Shown: one piece after another, positions 13,948 through 26,542 of the stretch
How positions within the stretch are numbered: position 1 is the first letter of the stretch
Layout: every line of letters begins with the position of its first letter
DNA from: Exiguobacterium sp. FSL W8-0210
Lineage (GTDB): Bacteria; Bacillota; Bacilli; Exiguobacteriales; Exiguobacteriaceae
Length of the DNA stretch: 64,000 nucleotides
Direction of reading: 5' to 3'
Assembly: GCF_038006045.1 (NCBI RefSeq)
Contig: NZ_JBBOUK010000001.1
Span: forward strand, 475,001 to 539,000
Program-made: the position numbers and the translations under genes
The notes under the pieces: generated by a model
Database searches by the model: none
Told to the model about the DNA's origin: nothing
What the model saw: only the letters and a program-made list of their open reading frames with translations

Positions 13948-15464
13948 GAGCGTTAATTAGTGTGTCGGATAAAACAGGGATCGTCGAATTAGGACGAGCG
14001 TTTCATGAAGCAGGGATCGAGCTTGTCTCGACAGGCGGAACACATCAAGCATTAGAGGAAGCCGGGCTTCCGGTCATTGGTATCAGTGAAGTCACACAAT
14101 TCCCAGAGATGCTCGATGGACGTGTCAAGACACTTCATCCGATGGTCCACGGTGGACTACTTGGTCGTCGTGATCTTGAATCCCATCGCGAACAGATGGC
14201 TGCGCAACAGATTCAACCGATTGATTTCGTCGTCGTCAACTTGTATCCGTTCAAGCAGACAGTTTTACAAGAAGACGTTGCGTATGCGGATGCGATTGAG
14301 AACATCGATATCGGTGGTCCAAGCATGTTGCGATCTGCAGCGAAGAACCACGCGGCTGTGACGGTCGTCGTCGATCCAGCTGATTACGAAACAGTCGTTG
14401 CTGAGGTTCGTGAAGGTGGAACAACGTTTGAGACACGCCAACGTCTTGCAGCGAAAGCTTTCCGTCATACAGCGGCGTACGATGCGTTGATCGCGGATTA
14501 TTTCTTGACACAAACAGGCGAGAAGTTCCCGGACCAGTTGACGATCACGCTTGAGAAAGTCCAGGATCTCCGTTACGGAGAAAATCCACACCAAGAAGCA
14601 GCCTTTTATAAAACACCGATTTACCGTGGGGCTTCCCTCGCTTCAGCGAAACAGTTACACGGTAAAGAGTTGTCGTATAACAACATTCAAGATGCGAACG
14701 CCGCACTCGAAATTCTCGACGAGTTTCGTGAAGCAGCAGCCGTCGTCGTCAAACACATGAACCCATGTGGTGTTGCCGTCGGTCCAACGATCGGAGAGGC
14801 ATTCCGCCGCGCTCATGCAGCCGATCCGGTTTCAATTTTCGGAGGCATCGTCGCCTTGAACCGTGAAGTCGACCTAGAGACAGCAGAACAACTAAGCGGT
14901 ATCTTCCTTGAGATCATCATCGCCCCGTCCTTCACAGAAGACGCATTCGCCTTGTTGTCAGCGAAAAAGAACATCCGTCTGCTTGAACTCGACGTCAAAC
15001 GTGTCCAAGCGATCCGCTATACAGCAGTTGCCGGCGGTATGCTCGTCCAAGACAGTGACGATGAGACATTAGATGATGCAGCAGCACGTGTCGTGACAGA
15101 CCGCAAACCGACAGCAGCGGAATGGGAAGACTTGAAACTCGCATGGCGCGCTGTCAAACACGTCAAGTCGAATGCGATCGTTCTTGCAAAAGACGAAGTA
15201 ACCGTCGGTGTCGGTGCAGGACAGATGAACCGTGTTGGTTCAGCGAACATTGCAATCACGCAAGCTGGAGAAAAAGCGATCGGCGCGTCCCTTGCTTCCG
15301 ATGCCTTCTTCCCAATGGGTGATACGGTCGAAGCGGCAGCAGCAGCTGGCATTACAGCAATCATTCAACCAGGCGGCTCGATTCGCGATCAAGAGTCGAT
15401 TGATGCGTGTAACCAACACGGCATCACGATGGTCTTTACGAACGTTCGACATTTCAAACACTAA
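13944..15464 (+). CDS. purH: Bifunctional AICAR formyltransferase / IMP cyclohydrolase PurH
   Basis: Last two steps to IMP. The 506-residue length is normal. The N-terminal cyclohydrolase domain carries [17 protein letters not shown] and DGRVKTLHP. The C-terminal formyltransferase domain carries [19 protein letters not shown] and SDAFFPMGD. The start at 13944 ([10 protein letters not shown]) follows GAGGAGG and overlaps the purN stop. The 8-codon longer frame was rejected because it lacks a ribosome site and lies inside purN. Confidence 0.98.
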   Translation: MRALISVSDKTGIVELGRAFHEAGIELVSTGGTHQALEEAGLPVIGISEVTQFPEMLDGRVKTLHPMVHGGLLGRRDLESHREQMAAQQIQPIDFVVVNLYPFKQTVLQEDVAYADAIENIDIGGPSMLRSAAKNHAAVTVVVDPADYETVVAEVREGGTTFETRQRLAAKAFRHTAAYDALIADYFLTQTGEKFPDQLTITLEKVQDLRYGENPHQEAAFYKTPIYRGASLASAKQLHGKELSYNNIQDANAALEILDEFREAAAVVVKHMNPCGVAVGPTIGEAFRRAHAADPVSIFGGIVALNREVDLETAEQLSGIFLEIIIAPSFTEDAFALLSAKKNIRLLELDVKRVQAIRYTAVAGGMLVQDSDDETLDDAAARVVTDRKPTAAEWEDLKLAWRAVKHVKSNAIVLAKDEVTVGVGAGQMNRVGSANIAITQAGEKAIGASLASDAFFPMGDTVEAAAAAGITAIIQPGGSIRDQESIDACNQHGITMVFTNVRHFKH

Positions 15465-15479
15465 GCGGAGGCGATTTGA

Positions 15480-16742
15480 ATGAAGGTATTGGTGATTGGT
15501 AAAGGAGGGCGTGAACACGCGCTCGTCTGGAAGCTGGCACAGGATGAACGGATCGAGACAGTGTATGCTGCGCCTGGGAATGCCGGGATGACACAAGCTA
15601 CATGTGTTCCGATCGCCGAAAATGCCATCGATGAACTCGTGGCGTTCGCACAAGACGAACAGATTGATTGGACGATCGTCGGACCAGAAGGACCACTCGT
15701 TCTCGGGGTCGTTAACGCCTTTCAGGCAGCGGGACTGCAGGTTTTCGGACCGACACGGGAAGCTGCGGCAATCGAGGGAAGTAAGCAGTTCGCGAAGGAA
15801 TTGATGGCGCGTGCCGGTATTCCGACCGCTGCTCACGTCGTCTTTACTTCAGCAGCAGATGCAGAGGCGTATGTTCGCAAAGCGGGTGCACCGATCGTCA
15901 TCAAAGCCGATGGACTTGCTGCCGGAAAAGGAGTCACGGTCGCAGAAACCGTGGACCAAGCGCTTGTTGCAATCCACGATACGTTTGCCGGAGAATACGG
16001 TCAACAAAGCCGCGTCGTCATCGAAGAATGCCTGATCGGGGAAGAGTGTTCGTTGATGGCATTCGTGCACGAAGAGACGGTCATCCCGATGGTATTGTCG
16101 CAAGATCATAAACGGGCGTTTGACGGTGACTTAGGTCCGAACACAGGAGGCATGGGCGCGTATTCTCCGCTTCCTCAGTGGGACGAAGCAGCGTTGACGA
16201 CAGAAGCTGTTGCTCGCATCATTCAGCCGCTCGTCGATCAGATGGCAAGCGAAGGAATTCCGTTCACCGGCTTCCTCTATGCCGGTCTGATGCTGACGAA
16301 ACAAGGACCATTCGTCATCGAGTTCAATGCCCGGTTCGGTGATCCGGAAACAGAAGTCATTCTTCCGCGCTTAGAGACGCCGTTGCTTGATGTCATCATG
16401 CCGTTGATGGACGGACAGACACCAGAAGTCGTTTGGACGGATCAAGCAGCTGTCGGTGTCGTCGTCGCAGCAGAAGGATATCCGGAAGCGCCAAAAACGG
16501 GACAAGTGATTCCACTTGATCAGATCGGGAACGGTCTTCTCGTCTTTCATGCCGGAACGGCAGGACGAAACGATCAACTTGTCTCAGCTGGTGGACGTGT
16601 CCTCGTGTGTGTCAGCCGTGCCGAGACGATCGAGCAAGCTGTCGAACAGGTCTATGCAAACTTACCAGACGTGACGGATCAGCCATTCTTTTACCGAACT
16701 GATATCGCTCAAAAAGCCTTTCGTGCCTCGCATGAATCATGA
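15480..16742 (+). CDS. purD: Phosphoribosylamine-glycine ligase PurD
   Basis: Second step of the pathway, adding glycine to phosphoribosylamine with ATP. It has 420 residues with the N-terminal KVLVIGKGGREHALVWKL motif. ATP-grasp elements include VIKADGLAAGKGV and the metal-binding VIEFNARFGDPETE. The start follows GCGGAGG. It ends the pur operon and is followed by a strong terminator. The set E-K-B-C-S-Q-L-F-M-N-H-D therefore covers PRPP to IMP plus adenylosuccinate lyase. Confidence 0.98.
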   Translation: MKVLVIGKGGREHALVWKLAQDERIETVYAAPGNAGMTQATCVPIAENAIDELVAFAQDEQIDWTIVGPEGPLVLGVVNAFQAAGLQVFGPTREAAAIEGSKQFAKELMARAGIPTAAHVVFTSAADAEAYVRKAGAPIVIKADGLAAGKGVTVAETVDQALVAIHDTFAGEYGQQSRVVIEECLIGEECSLMAFVHEETVIPMVLSQDHKRAFDGDLGPNTGGMGAYSPLPQWDEAALTTEAVARIIQPLVDQMASEGIPFTGFLYAGLMLTKQGPFVIEFNARFGDPETEVILPRLETPLLDVIMPLMDGQTPEVVWTDQAAVGVVVAAEGYPEAPKTGQVIPLDQIGNGLLVFHAGTAGRNDQLVSAGGRVLVCVSRAETIEQAVEQVYANLPDVTDQPFFYRTDIAQKAFRASHES

Positions 16743-16748
16743 TATCTG

Positions 16749-16786
16749 AACCAGACGTGCTCGAAGGAGTCGCGTCTGGTTTTTTG
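16749..16786 (+). terminator. Intrinsic terminator of the pur operon
   Basis: AACCAGACG (16749-16757) pairs with CGTCTGGTT (16773-16781), and the T-run overlaps and follows the stem. Confidence 0.88.
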
Positions 16787-16874
16787 TTTCTTGGCGAAGT
16801 GCACGAAAAGATTTGTCTTCCATGGCGAATTTGTGTTATTTTGACCAAATGAATCCGGAACGGGGCAAAACTTC

Positions 16875-16903
16875 TTGAAACTTACTTAGCAACATTTTAG
16901 TAT
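16875..16903 (+). promoter_or_regulatory. Promoter of yerA
   Basis: TTGAAA (16875-16880), 17 nt, TAGTAT (16898-16903), with the start near 16910. It sits between the pur terminator and the yerA ribosome site. Confidence 0.6.
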
Positions 16904-16913
16904 AAGAACTATA

Positions 16914-16927
16914 AGAAAGCGTTTTCA
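16914..16927 (+). promoter_or_regulatory. Near-consensus cre (CcpA) site in the yerA leader
   Basis: AGAAAGCGTTTTCA matches the cre consensus TGWAANCGNTNWCA at 13 of 14 positions; only the first base differs. It lies just downstream of the predicted start of transcription, a position where CcpA represses. The match is seen; regulation is inferred. Confidence 0.6.
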
Positions 16928-16952
16928 ATAAAACAAAGGAGGTCGAGCTTTC

Positions 16953-18692
16953 GTGAAAAAAAATTGTGGAAGATCCCCTTGGACGAAATCTGAAGTACGA
17001 ACACACCAAGCGGTCATCAGCGGAAAGCTTGCACCGACACTTGTCATACAGAATGCCACTTACCTGAATCATGGTGTCAAAGCATGGCGGACGGCGAACA
17101 TCTGGATTAGTGGCGACCGGATCGTCTATGTCGGTCCAGAGATGCCGGAACAAGCCGATGCGTACCATGATGCGACAGGTCAATATATCGTACCCGGTTA
17201 TATTGAACCCCATGCCCATCCGTTCCAACTTTACAATCCAGCGAGTCTTGCAAAATTCGCAGCAGAGCGGGGAACATCGACGCTCGTCAACGACAACATG
17301 TTGTTATTATTAGAGCCGACGGAGCAAGCGTTTGCTCAAGTCGAGGCGCTAGCAGACTTACCGACCTCGATGTACTGGTGGGCACGACTCGACGCACAAA
17401 CCGAGCTTGATGCCGACAGTATCTCGATCGATAATCGCCGGATTCAAGCGTGGCTCAAGCATCCACAAGTCATCCAAGCAGGTGAGTTGACGGGATGGCC
17501 ACGTCTCTCGCAAGGGGACGATGAATTGCTCCATTGGATGCAGGATGCGATCAAACTCGGAAAACCGATCGAAGGTCATTTCCCAGGTGCTTCAGCGAAG
17601 ACGCTGACGAAGATGGCGCTGTATGGCGTGACGAGCGATCACGAAGCGATGACGGTCGAAGAAGCGATGACACGTCTTGAACTTGGCTATACGACGACAA
17701 TTCGTTATTCATCGATTCGTCCAGATCTACCGGATATCTTTAAAGGTCTCGTCGAAGCAGGGTTGACGCAGTTCGATAAGGTGCTCGTGACGACAGATGG
17801 TTCAACGCCGTCCTTTTATAAGGCAGGCATGATGGATGAGACGATCCGATTGATGCTCGAGGCAGGCATCCCGGTCGAAGAAGCGTACCGGATCGCGTCG
17901 TACAATGCAGCGCGTCATTTTAATCTCGATCATCTACTCGGGAGTATCGCACCTGGACGGATCGCGCATCTCAATTTCCTTGAGGCAAAAGACGCACCGA
18001 CACCTGTCGCCGTTCTTGCGCGTGGCACATGGGTCCGTCAAGCAGACATCCCCTGTTACCCGGCAGAAGCACTCGATGCTGTCTATGCGCTCATGCCACG
18101 CTCGGAAGTCCAGGTTTCCTTAACGGAACAGGATTTCTCGTTTAGCATGCCGGTTGGTCTTGAGATGGTCAATTCCGTCATCATGAAGCTCTATCAAGTC
18201 GAACACGATACAAGTGTGCCTGTGCTACCGGCAGGATGTGATGAATCCTTCCTAATGTTACTCGACCGGGAAGGGAAGTGGCGACTGAATACCGTTCTGA
18301 AAAACTTTGCGACACAAGTCGGTGGTCTCGTCAGTTCGTACTCGATTAGCGGTGATATCTTGATGATCGGTAAATCGAAACGAGACATGCAAGTCGCGTT
18401 TGATCGCATGAAAGCGTTCGGCGGCGGAATCGTTCTCGTCGAGGACGGAGAAGTCGTCGCTGAAGTTCCGTTGACCTTGATGGGGCAGACGTCCGAATTG
18501 CCACTCGAAGATTTGATCGTTCAGGAAACCGCTCTACGGGAAGCCTTGTTCGAACGCGGTTATGCGTTTGAAGATCCTGTCTATACGTTGCTATTCCTAG
18601 CGTCAACTCACTTGCCATATGTGCGGATCACGCCGCAGGGAATATACGAAGTCCTTCGGAAAAAAGTCCTTTTCCCAGCGATTTTGCGATGA
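16953..18692 (+). CDS. yerA: Adenine deaminase-like amidohydrolase YerA
   Basis: A 579-residue metal-dependent amidohydrolase related to adenine deaminase (adenine to hypoxanthine plus ammonia). The metal motif reads GYIEPHAHP (about residues 80-88) where AdeC has VDAHVHIE. Further likely metal or substrate residues are in GHFPGAS, SDHEAM and VTTDGSTP. B. subtilis has the paralogue yerA in the same place after purD, and I follow that name. The real substrate is unproven. The GTG start is supported by AAAGGAGG at 16934. A near-consensus cre in the leader suggests carbon-source repression. A second, classical adenine deaminase lies at 61825. Confidence 0.85.
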   Translation: MKKNCGRSPWTKSEVRTHQAVISGKLAPTLVIQNATYLNHGVKAWRTANIWISGDRIVYVGPEMPEQADAYHDATGQYIVPGYIEPHAHPFQLYNPASLAKFAAERGTSTLVNDNMLLLLEPTEQAFAQVEALADLPTSMYWWARLDAQTELDADSISIDNRRIQAWLKHPQVIQAGELTGWPRLSQGDDELLHWMQDAIKLGKPIEGHFPGASAKTLTKMALYGVTSDHEAMTVEEAMTRLELGYTTTIRYSSIRPDLPDIFKGLVEAGLTQFDKVLVTTDGSTPSFYKAGMMDETIRLMLEAGIPVEEAYRIASYNAARHFNLDHLLGSIAPGRIAHLNFLEAKDAPTPVAVLARGTWVRQADIPCYPAEALDAVYALMPRSEVQVSLTEQDFSFSMPVGLEMVNSVIMKLYQVEHDTSVPVLPAGCDESFLMLLDREGKWRLNTVLKNFATQVGGLVSSYSISGDILMIGKSKRDMQVAFDRMKAFGGGIVLVEDGEVVAEVPLTLMGQTSELPLEDLIVQETALREALFERGYAFEDPVYTLLFLASTHLPYVRITPQGIYEVLRKKVLFPAILR

Positions 18693-18695
18693 TGC

Positions 18696-18724
18696 TTGAA
18701 TTTTAAAACGTCGCGCTTTAAACT
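18696..18724 (+). promoter_or_regulatory. Candidate promoter of yerC
   Basis: TTGAAT (18696-18701), 17 nt, TAAACT (18719-18724), in the short gap between yerA and yerC. The -35 matches at 5 of 6 positions, the -10 at 4 of 6. No terminator is visible after yerA. Confidence 0.45.
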
Positions 18725-18760
18725 ATTAAAGAGCAATTGAATGGGAAAGGGAGTCACAAG

Positions 18761-19075
18761 ATGCAACTCGATAAATTGCGTGGAAAAGAATTGGATCAGT
18801 TATTTACAGCCATCATGAAGATGAATTCATTAGAAGATTGTTATACGTTGTTCGAAGACTTAGCGACCGTCAACGAAATCCAGGCGCTCGCCCAACGTCT
18901 TGAAGTCGCACGTCAATTACGTGAAGGCAATACGTATCACAAAATCGAAAAGGCGACCGGTGCTTCAACAGCAACGATCTCGCGTGTCAAACGTTGCTTG
19001 AACTACGGTTCAGGCGGTTATGATCTGGCGCTTGCCCGCCTAGGTCTTATCGAGCAAGAAGTAGCGGATAACTAA
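18761..19075 (+). CDS. yerC: TrpR/YerC-like DNA-binding protein
   Basis: A 104-residue protein of the TrpR-like YerC/YecD family. A helical N-terminus leads into QRLEVARQLREGNTYHKIEK and the helix-turn-helix around TGASTATISRVKRCL (about residues 58-80). The start at 18761 (MQLDKLRGKEL) matches the family N-terminus and follows AAAGGGAG; the 8-codon longer frame adds a sequence not seen in the family. In B. subtilis yerC sits between yerA and pcrB; here a potassium transporter lies in that gap. The regulon is unknown to me. The stop codon is inside a perfect hairpin. Confidence 0.9.
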   Translation: MQLDKLRGKELDQLFTAIMKMNSLEDCYTLFEDLATVNEIQALAQRLEVARQLREGNTYHKIEKATGASTATISRVKRCLNYGSGGYDLALARLGLIEQEVADN

Positions 19076-19090
19076 TGTTATCCGCTACTT
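19059..19090 (+). repeat. Perfect 14-bp stem-loop over the yerC stop codon
   Basis: AAGTAGCGGATAAC (19059-19072), loop TAAT, and the exact complement (19077-19090). The yerC stop TAA is in the loop. No T-run follows on either strand. The ktrB ribosome site starts about 5 nt downstream. It could be a partial terminator, an RNA-processing site or a control on ktrB translation. Confidence 0.75.
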
Positions 19091-19112
19091 CTATGAAGGG
19101 GGGCGTGTCATA

Positions 19113-20492
19113 TTGGATTTTGCGTTACAACATAAAATTCAGCATTTCATTCGAAGGCTGACGCCCATCCAGTCGCTCGTCATCATCTACTTCGTTGCGG
19201 TCATCATCGGAATCATCCTACTCGGTCTGCCGTGGTCGACCAAGGGAGACTACAACTGGGATTTCACGGACCTCGTCTTCATGGCGGTCAGTTGTGTCAG
19301 TGTCACTGGTTTGACGACGGTCTCGGTCTCAGAAACCTTCACGACGTTCGGCTACTTCATGATCATGATTTTAGTGCAAGTCAGCGGAATCGGTTTGATG
19401 TCGCTTCATATCGCGATGTGGGTCATTCTCGGAAAACGAATCGGCTTTCGGGAACGCCAACTCGTCGTCCGAGATCAGAACCAGACGACGATGCAAGGGG
19501 TCGTCAAATACATTCGGGAAGTCATCTTGATCATCGTCTCGATTGAATTGATCGGGGCATTGATTCTCGGGCTGTACTATACGAAATATTTTCCGACACT
19601 AGGTGAAGCGATGCTCCAAGGACTGTTTGGATCGGTCAGTGCGACGACGAATGCTGGTTTTGATATCACGGGTGAATCGTTACTACCGTTTCGCGGTGAT
19701 TTGTTCGTCGTCTTCATGCAAATCTTGTTACTGACACTTGGTGCGATCGGCTTTCCGGTACTCGTCGAAGTACGGCGCTACATCTCGTACCGGGCGACAC
19801 GCCAAGCGACACGTCAACCGTATCATTTTTCACTGTTTACAAAATTGACGGCGTCAACGTTCTTCATTCTCGTCCTATTCGGAACGGTAGCATTGCTGCT
19901 ATTTGAATGGAACAAATCCTTTAAAGGTTTACCGATCGATGAGAAGCTCGTCGACGCCTTGTTCCAATCCGTCACGACCCGAAACGGGGGATTGACGACG
20001 GTCGACATCACCTCCTTCTCACAAGCGTCGATTTTCGTCCTGTCGCTCTTGATGTTCATCGGGGCGTCACCGTCTTCCGTTGGTGGGGGGATTCGAACGA
20101 CGACGTTCGCGGTCGCCGTCTTGAGTGTCATCGCCTTCATCCGAGGCGAATACGGCATCAAAATCTTTGGTCGTGAGATTGGTCAGTCGGACATCTGGAA
20201 AGCGTTCGTCGTCATCGTCGTCTCGACTGGTGTGACGATGGTCGGATTGATCATCTTGTTGCTTGTCGAGGATGCCCCGTTCCTCGTGCTGTTTTTTGAA
20301 GCCTGTTCGGCGTTCGGAACGACCGGTCTATCGCTCGGCATCACGGATCAACTATCGGATATCGGAAAATGGACGTTGTCCGTGCTGATGTTCATCGGTC
20401 GAATCGGTGTCATCTCGTTCGTTCTTCTCTTGAAGGCGAACCAACCGAAACGTAACTATAACTATCCGAAGGAATCCGTCATCATCGGATAA
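19113..20492 (+). CDS. Potassium transporter channel subunit, KtrB/TrkH family
   Basis: A 459-residue membrane protein of the Trk/Ktr/HKT superfamily, which imports K+ through four M1-P-M2 repeats. The four filter loops are visible: SVTGLTT, TNAGFD, SVTTRNGGLTT and FGTTGLS, each with the conserved Gly. The intramembrane gate region FIGASPSSVGGGIRTTTFA follows the third pore. Family members need a cytoplasmic RCK partner (KtrA/KtrC), which is not in this window. The TTG start is supported by GGGGGG nine bases upstream. KtrB and KtrD cannot be told apart here. It probably shares an operon with yerC and the small gene downstream. Confidence 0.92.
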   Translation: MDFALQHKIQHFIRRLTPIQSLVIIYFVAVIIGIILLGLPWSTKGDYNWDFTDLVFMAVSCVSVTGLTTVSVSETFTTFGYFMIMILVQVSGIGLMSLHIAMWVILGKRIGFRERQLVVRDQNQTTMQGVVKYIREVILIIVSIELIGALILGLYYTKYFPTLGEAMLQGLFGSVSATTNAGFDITGESLLPFRGDLFVVFMQILLLTLGAIGFPVLVEVRRYISYRATRQATRQPYHFSLFTKLTASTFFILVLFGTVALLLFEWNKSFKGLPIDEKLVDALFQSVTTRNGGLTTVDITSFSQASIFVLSLLMFIGASPSSVGGGIRTTTFAVAVLSVIAFIRGEYGIKIFGREIGQSDIWKAFVVIVVSTGVTMVGLIILLLVEDAPFLVLFFEACSAFGTTGLSLGITDQLSDIGKWTLSVLMFIGRIGVISFVLLLKANQPKRNYNYPKESVIIG

Positions 20493-20504
20493 GGAGGCTC
20501 TTTT

Positions 20505-20729
20505 ATGAAACGTGCCTTTTGGATCAACTTCGCCTATATCTTTGCTGTTCCTGTCTTACCGTTTTTGGCGCTCGTCAACGGCCGAGCACTCTGTTCACCG
20601 GATTCACCGTTACTGGACGTCCCGGTACTCGGCTTCTTTTTGGCAGAGCCGTGGGCGTTCGTGCCGGTATATGCTGTCTTTGCGTTGTTACTGGCGTCAC
20701 TCTTGACGAAACGACGGACACACGTCTGA
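20505..20729 (+). CDS. Small two-helix membrane protein
   Basis: A 74-residue protein I do not recognise. It has two hydrophobic stretches, about residues 7-25 and 46-68, separated by a short polar loop with one Cys (GRALCSPDSP). A basic tail TKRRTHV follows, which predicts a hairpin with both ends in the cytoplasm. The ribosome site AAGGAGG is ideal and the start is 13 bp after the K+ channel stop. A terminator follows directly. The position suggests co-expression with, and possibly an accessory role for, the potassium transporter. That role is inference from location only. Confidence 0.75.
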   Translation: MKRAFWINFAYIFAVPVLPFLALVNGRALCSPDSPLLDVPVLGFFLAEPWAFVPVYAVFALLLASLLTKRRTHV

Positions 20730-20758
20730 CCATCTCGCCCTGCGCGAGATGGTTTTTT
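20729..20758 (+). terminator. Intrinsic terminator after the K+ transporter unit
   Basis: ACCATCTCGC (20729-20738) pairs with GCGAGATGGT (20744-20753), and TTTTT follows. It separates this unit from pcrB. Confidence 0.9.
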
Positions 20759-20803
20759 GTTTTATACTGAATGTGGAATGAGAAAGAGAGGATGGGACGA
20801 ACC

Positions 20804-21487
20804 GTGTTATTACCTTTTAATGAATGGCGACATGTCTTTAAACTAGATCCAGCAAAACCAATTGATGATGCTAGCCTGCAGGCGATTGCGACGTCCGGAA
20901 CGGATGCGATCCTTGTCGGTGGAACAGATGACATCACACTCGATGCGACGCTTGATCTCTTGATGCGTTTGCGCCGGTATCCAGTCGCAGTGGCACTCGA
21001 GATTTCTGAACTCGAAGCCGCAACGATGGGATTTGATACGTATCTGACACCGACAGTCCTGAATGCGGGAACATTAAAGTACGTCGTTGAAAAACAAGTC
21101 GAGGCGTTAGAACAAGTCGGTCATATGCTGGCACACGCTGATCTTGTCGGGGAAGGGTATATCGTCCTGAATCCTGATGCGAAGGTCGCGCGTGTGACAC
21201 AAGCAAAACCGTTAACATTAGATGAGACGGTCGCTTATGCGCAGTTAGCGGATAGCGTCTTCCGTCTACCGGTCGTGTATCTCGAATACAGTGGCGTTTA
21301 CGGAGAACCGGAACGAGTAGCAGCCGTTCGCGATGTCTTGAAACAGGCACGCCTGTTTTACGGTGGAGGAATCGACTCCGAGGAGCGAGCGCGTGAGATG
21401 CTGCAGTATGCGGATACGATCGTCGTCGGGAACGTCATTTATGAGGATTTAAAAGCAGCGCTTGCGACTGTCGCAGCGACACGATAA
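20804..21487 (+). CDS. pcrB: Heptaprenylglyceryl phosphate synthase PcrB
   Basis: TIM-barrel prenyltransferase that joins a polyprenyl diphosphate to glycerol 1-phosphate, the bacterial counterpart of archaeal GGGP synthase. Motifs are EWRHVFKLDP, VGGTDDI, ALEISELEA, LEYSGVYG, FYGGGID and VVGNVIYED; the last ones bind phosphate. The GTG start at 20804 gives 227 residues, like the ~228 of B. subtilis PcrB. In-frame ATGs at 20792 and 20771 would add 4 and 11 residues, and the true start is uncertain. It precedes pcrA, as in other Bacillales. Confidence 0.93.
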   Translation: MLLPFNEWRHVFKLDPAKPIDDASLQAIATSGTDAILVGGTDDITLDATLDLLMRLRRYPVAVALEISELEAATMGFDTYLTPTVLNAGTLKYVVEKQVEALEQVGHMLAHADLVGEGYIVLNPDAKVARVTQAKPLTLDETVAYAQLADSVFRLPVVYLEYSGVYGEPERVAAVRDVLKQARLFYGGGIDSEERAREMLQYADTIVVGNVIYEDLKAALATVAATR

Positions 21488-21532
21488 AATATAGGAACAA
21501 AAGTTCGGAATATAAGAAATGAGGCTATTGAT

Positions 21533-25767
<4,235 letters not shown>

Positions 25768-25781
25768 GAACAATCAAACAA

Positions 25782-25812
25782 AAAGGAAGGCGGGATTCCG
25801 CCTTCCTTTATT
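25782..25812. terminator. Bidirectional terminator between ligA and the sortase gene
   Basis: AAAGGAAGGCGG pairs with CCGCCTTCCTTT around a short loop, with A-tracts before and T-rich sequence after. It can stop ligA transcripts and those of the convergent sortase gene. Confidence 0.8.
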
Positions 25813-25826
25813 CGTGTTCATCTTTG

Positions 25827-26408
25827 TCACGAAGCAATCGTCTCGCTCCGAATCAAAGTACCTTGTTTGATGAGACGATTCGTTGCCGTTTCTGGTGGAT
25901 CACAGGTGATCAATGTGATTGTTGGGGAAGCGACGGATTGGTCGAGAACGGACAATGTCGTCGGTGTGACAAGACGACTGGACGTGATGCGGTACGTATA
26001 CCGATGTGTTTTTGTCGTGACGACGACGGTATCGCCTTTTTTGACGTCAGGTAGACGATTGAAGTGAAGCCCTTCCGTGAAACTTCGGTGTCCGGCGAGC
26101 GCATAATTGCCTTTTCCGGGTGATCCGGTTTCTGGAATATGACCGATACTACGGTCCAACACCGCTGTCGTCGAACCCTCTAAGATGACTTGTTCAAAAT
26201 CAATGCTCGGAATCGAGAGCAATCCGACACCAGATTTAGCAAGAGGTTGTTTTGTCTCTTTCGCATCGACGGTCTTCAAACTTTTGGTCCATTGTTCCTT
26301 TAAATTTGCTGCCTCCTGTTCACGCTGATAGTCACTGATGAAGGGCCAAGCAATAAGGGCGATGCCTGCCAGTAAAAAAAGCAGACCGATGAATTTACGA
26401 CGTGTCAT
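25827..26408 (-). CDS. Class D-type sortase (orphan)
   Basis: A 193-residue cysteine transpeptidase that would join sorted proteins to the cell wall or to one another. The N-terminal basic stretch and hydrophobic helix (about 5-24) act as a signal anchor. The sortase triad is His107 (ALAGHRS), Cys169 (TLITCDP) and Arg178 (TNRLI). The class call rests on length and the LSIPSI / LAGHR pattern. The start at 26408 (MTRRKF) has AAAGGA nine bases upstream and was chosen over a start nine codons earlier. No LPXTG-like substrate gene is adjacent. Confidence 0.88.
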   Translation of the reverse strand: MTRRKFIGLLFLLAGIALIAWPFISDYQREQEAANLKEQWTKSLKTVDAKETKQPLAKSGVGLLSIPSIDFEQVILEGSTTAVLDRSIGHIPETGSPGKGNYALAGHRSFTEGLHFNRLPDVKKGDTVVVTTKTHRYTYRITSSRLVTPTTLSVLDQSVASPTITLITCDPPETATNRLIKQGTLIRSETIAS

Positions 26409-26496
26409 GAGAAAAAGTCCTTTCGGATACGCCAAAGCGCATCATCTTTTTTGAAAATCAGGGGAAAACTTGTCCTTCCCCGATGGAAAACGATTC

Positions 26497-26505
26497 TGTT
26501 ATGAT
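26497..26505 (+). promoter_or_regulatory. Extended -10 promoter of camS
   Basis: TGTTATGAT (26497-26505), a TGn-TATGAT extended -10 element with no clear -35 box. It is 38 bp upstream of camS. Confidence 0.5.
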
Positions 26506-26542
26506 AAAGAGAACGATTTAAAAACATGGGGTGCAAATAGAG

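Noticed and set aside
26459-26505. cre-like and -35-like sequences before camS
   Set aside because: The cre spacing is wrong by one base and fails at the conserved CA; the TTGTCC is 24 bp from the -10. The extended -10 is a better explanation.
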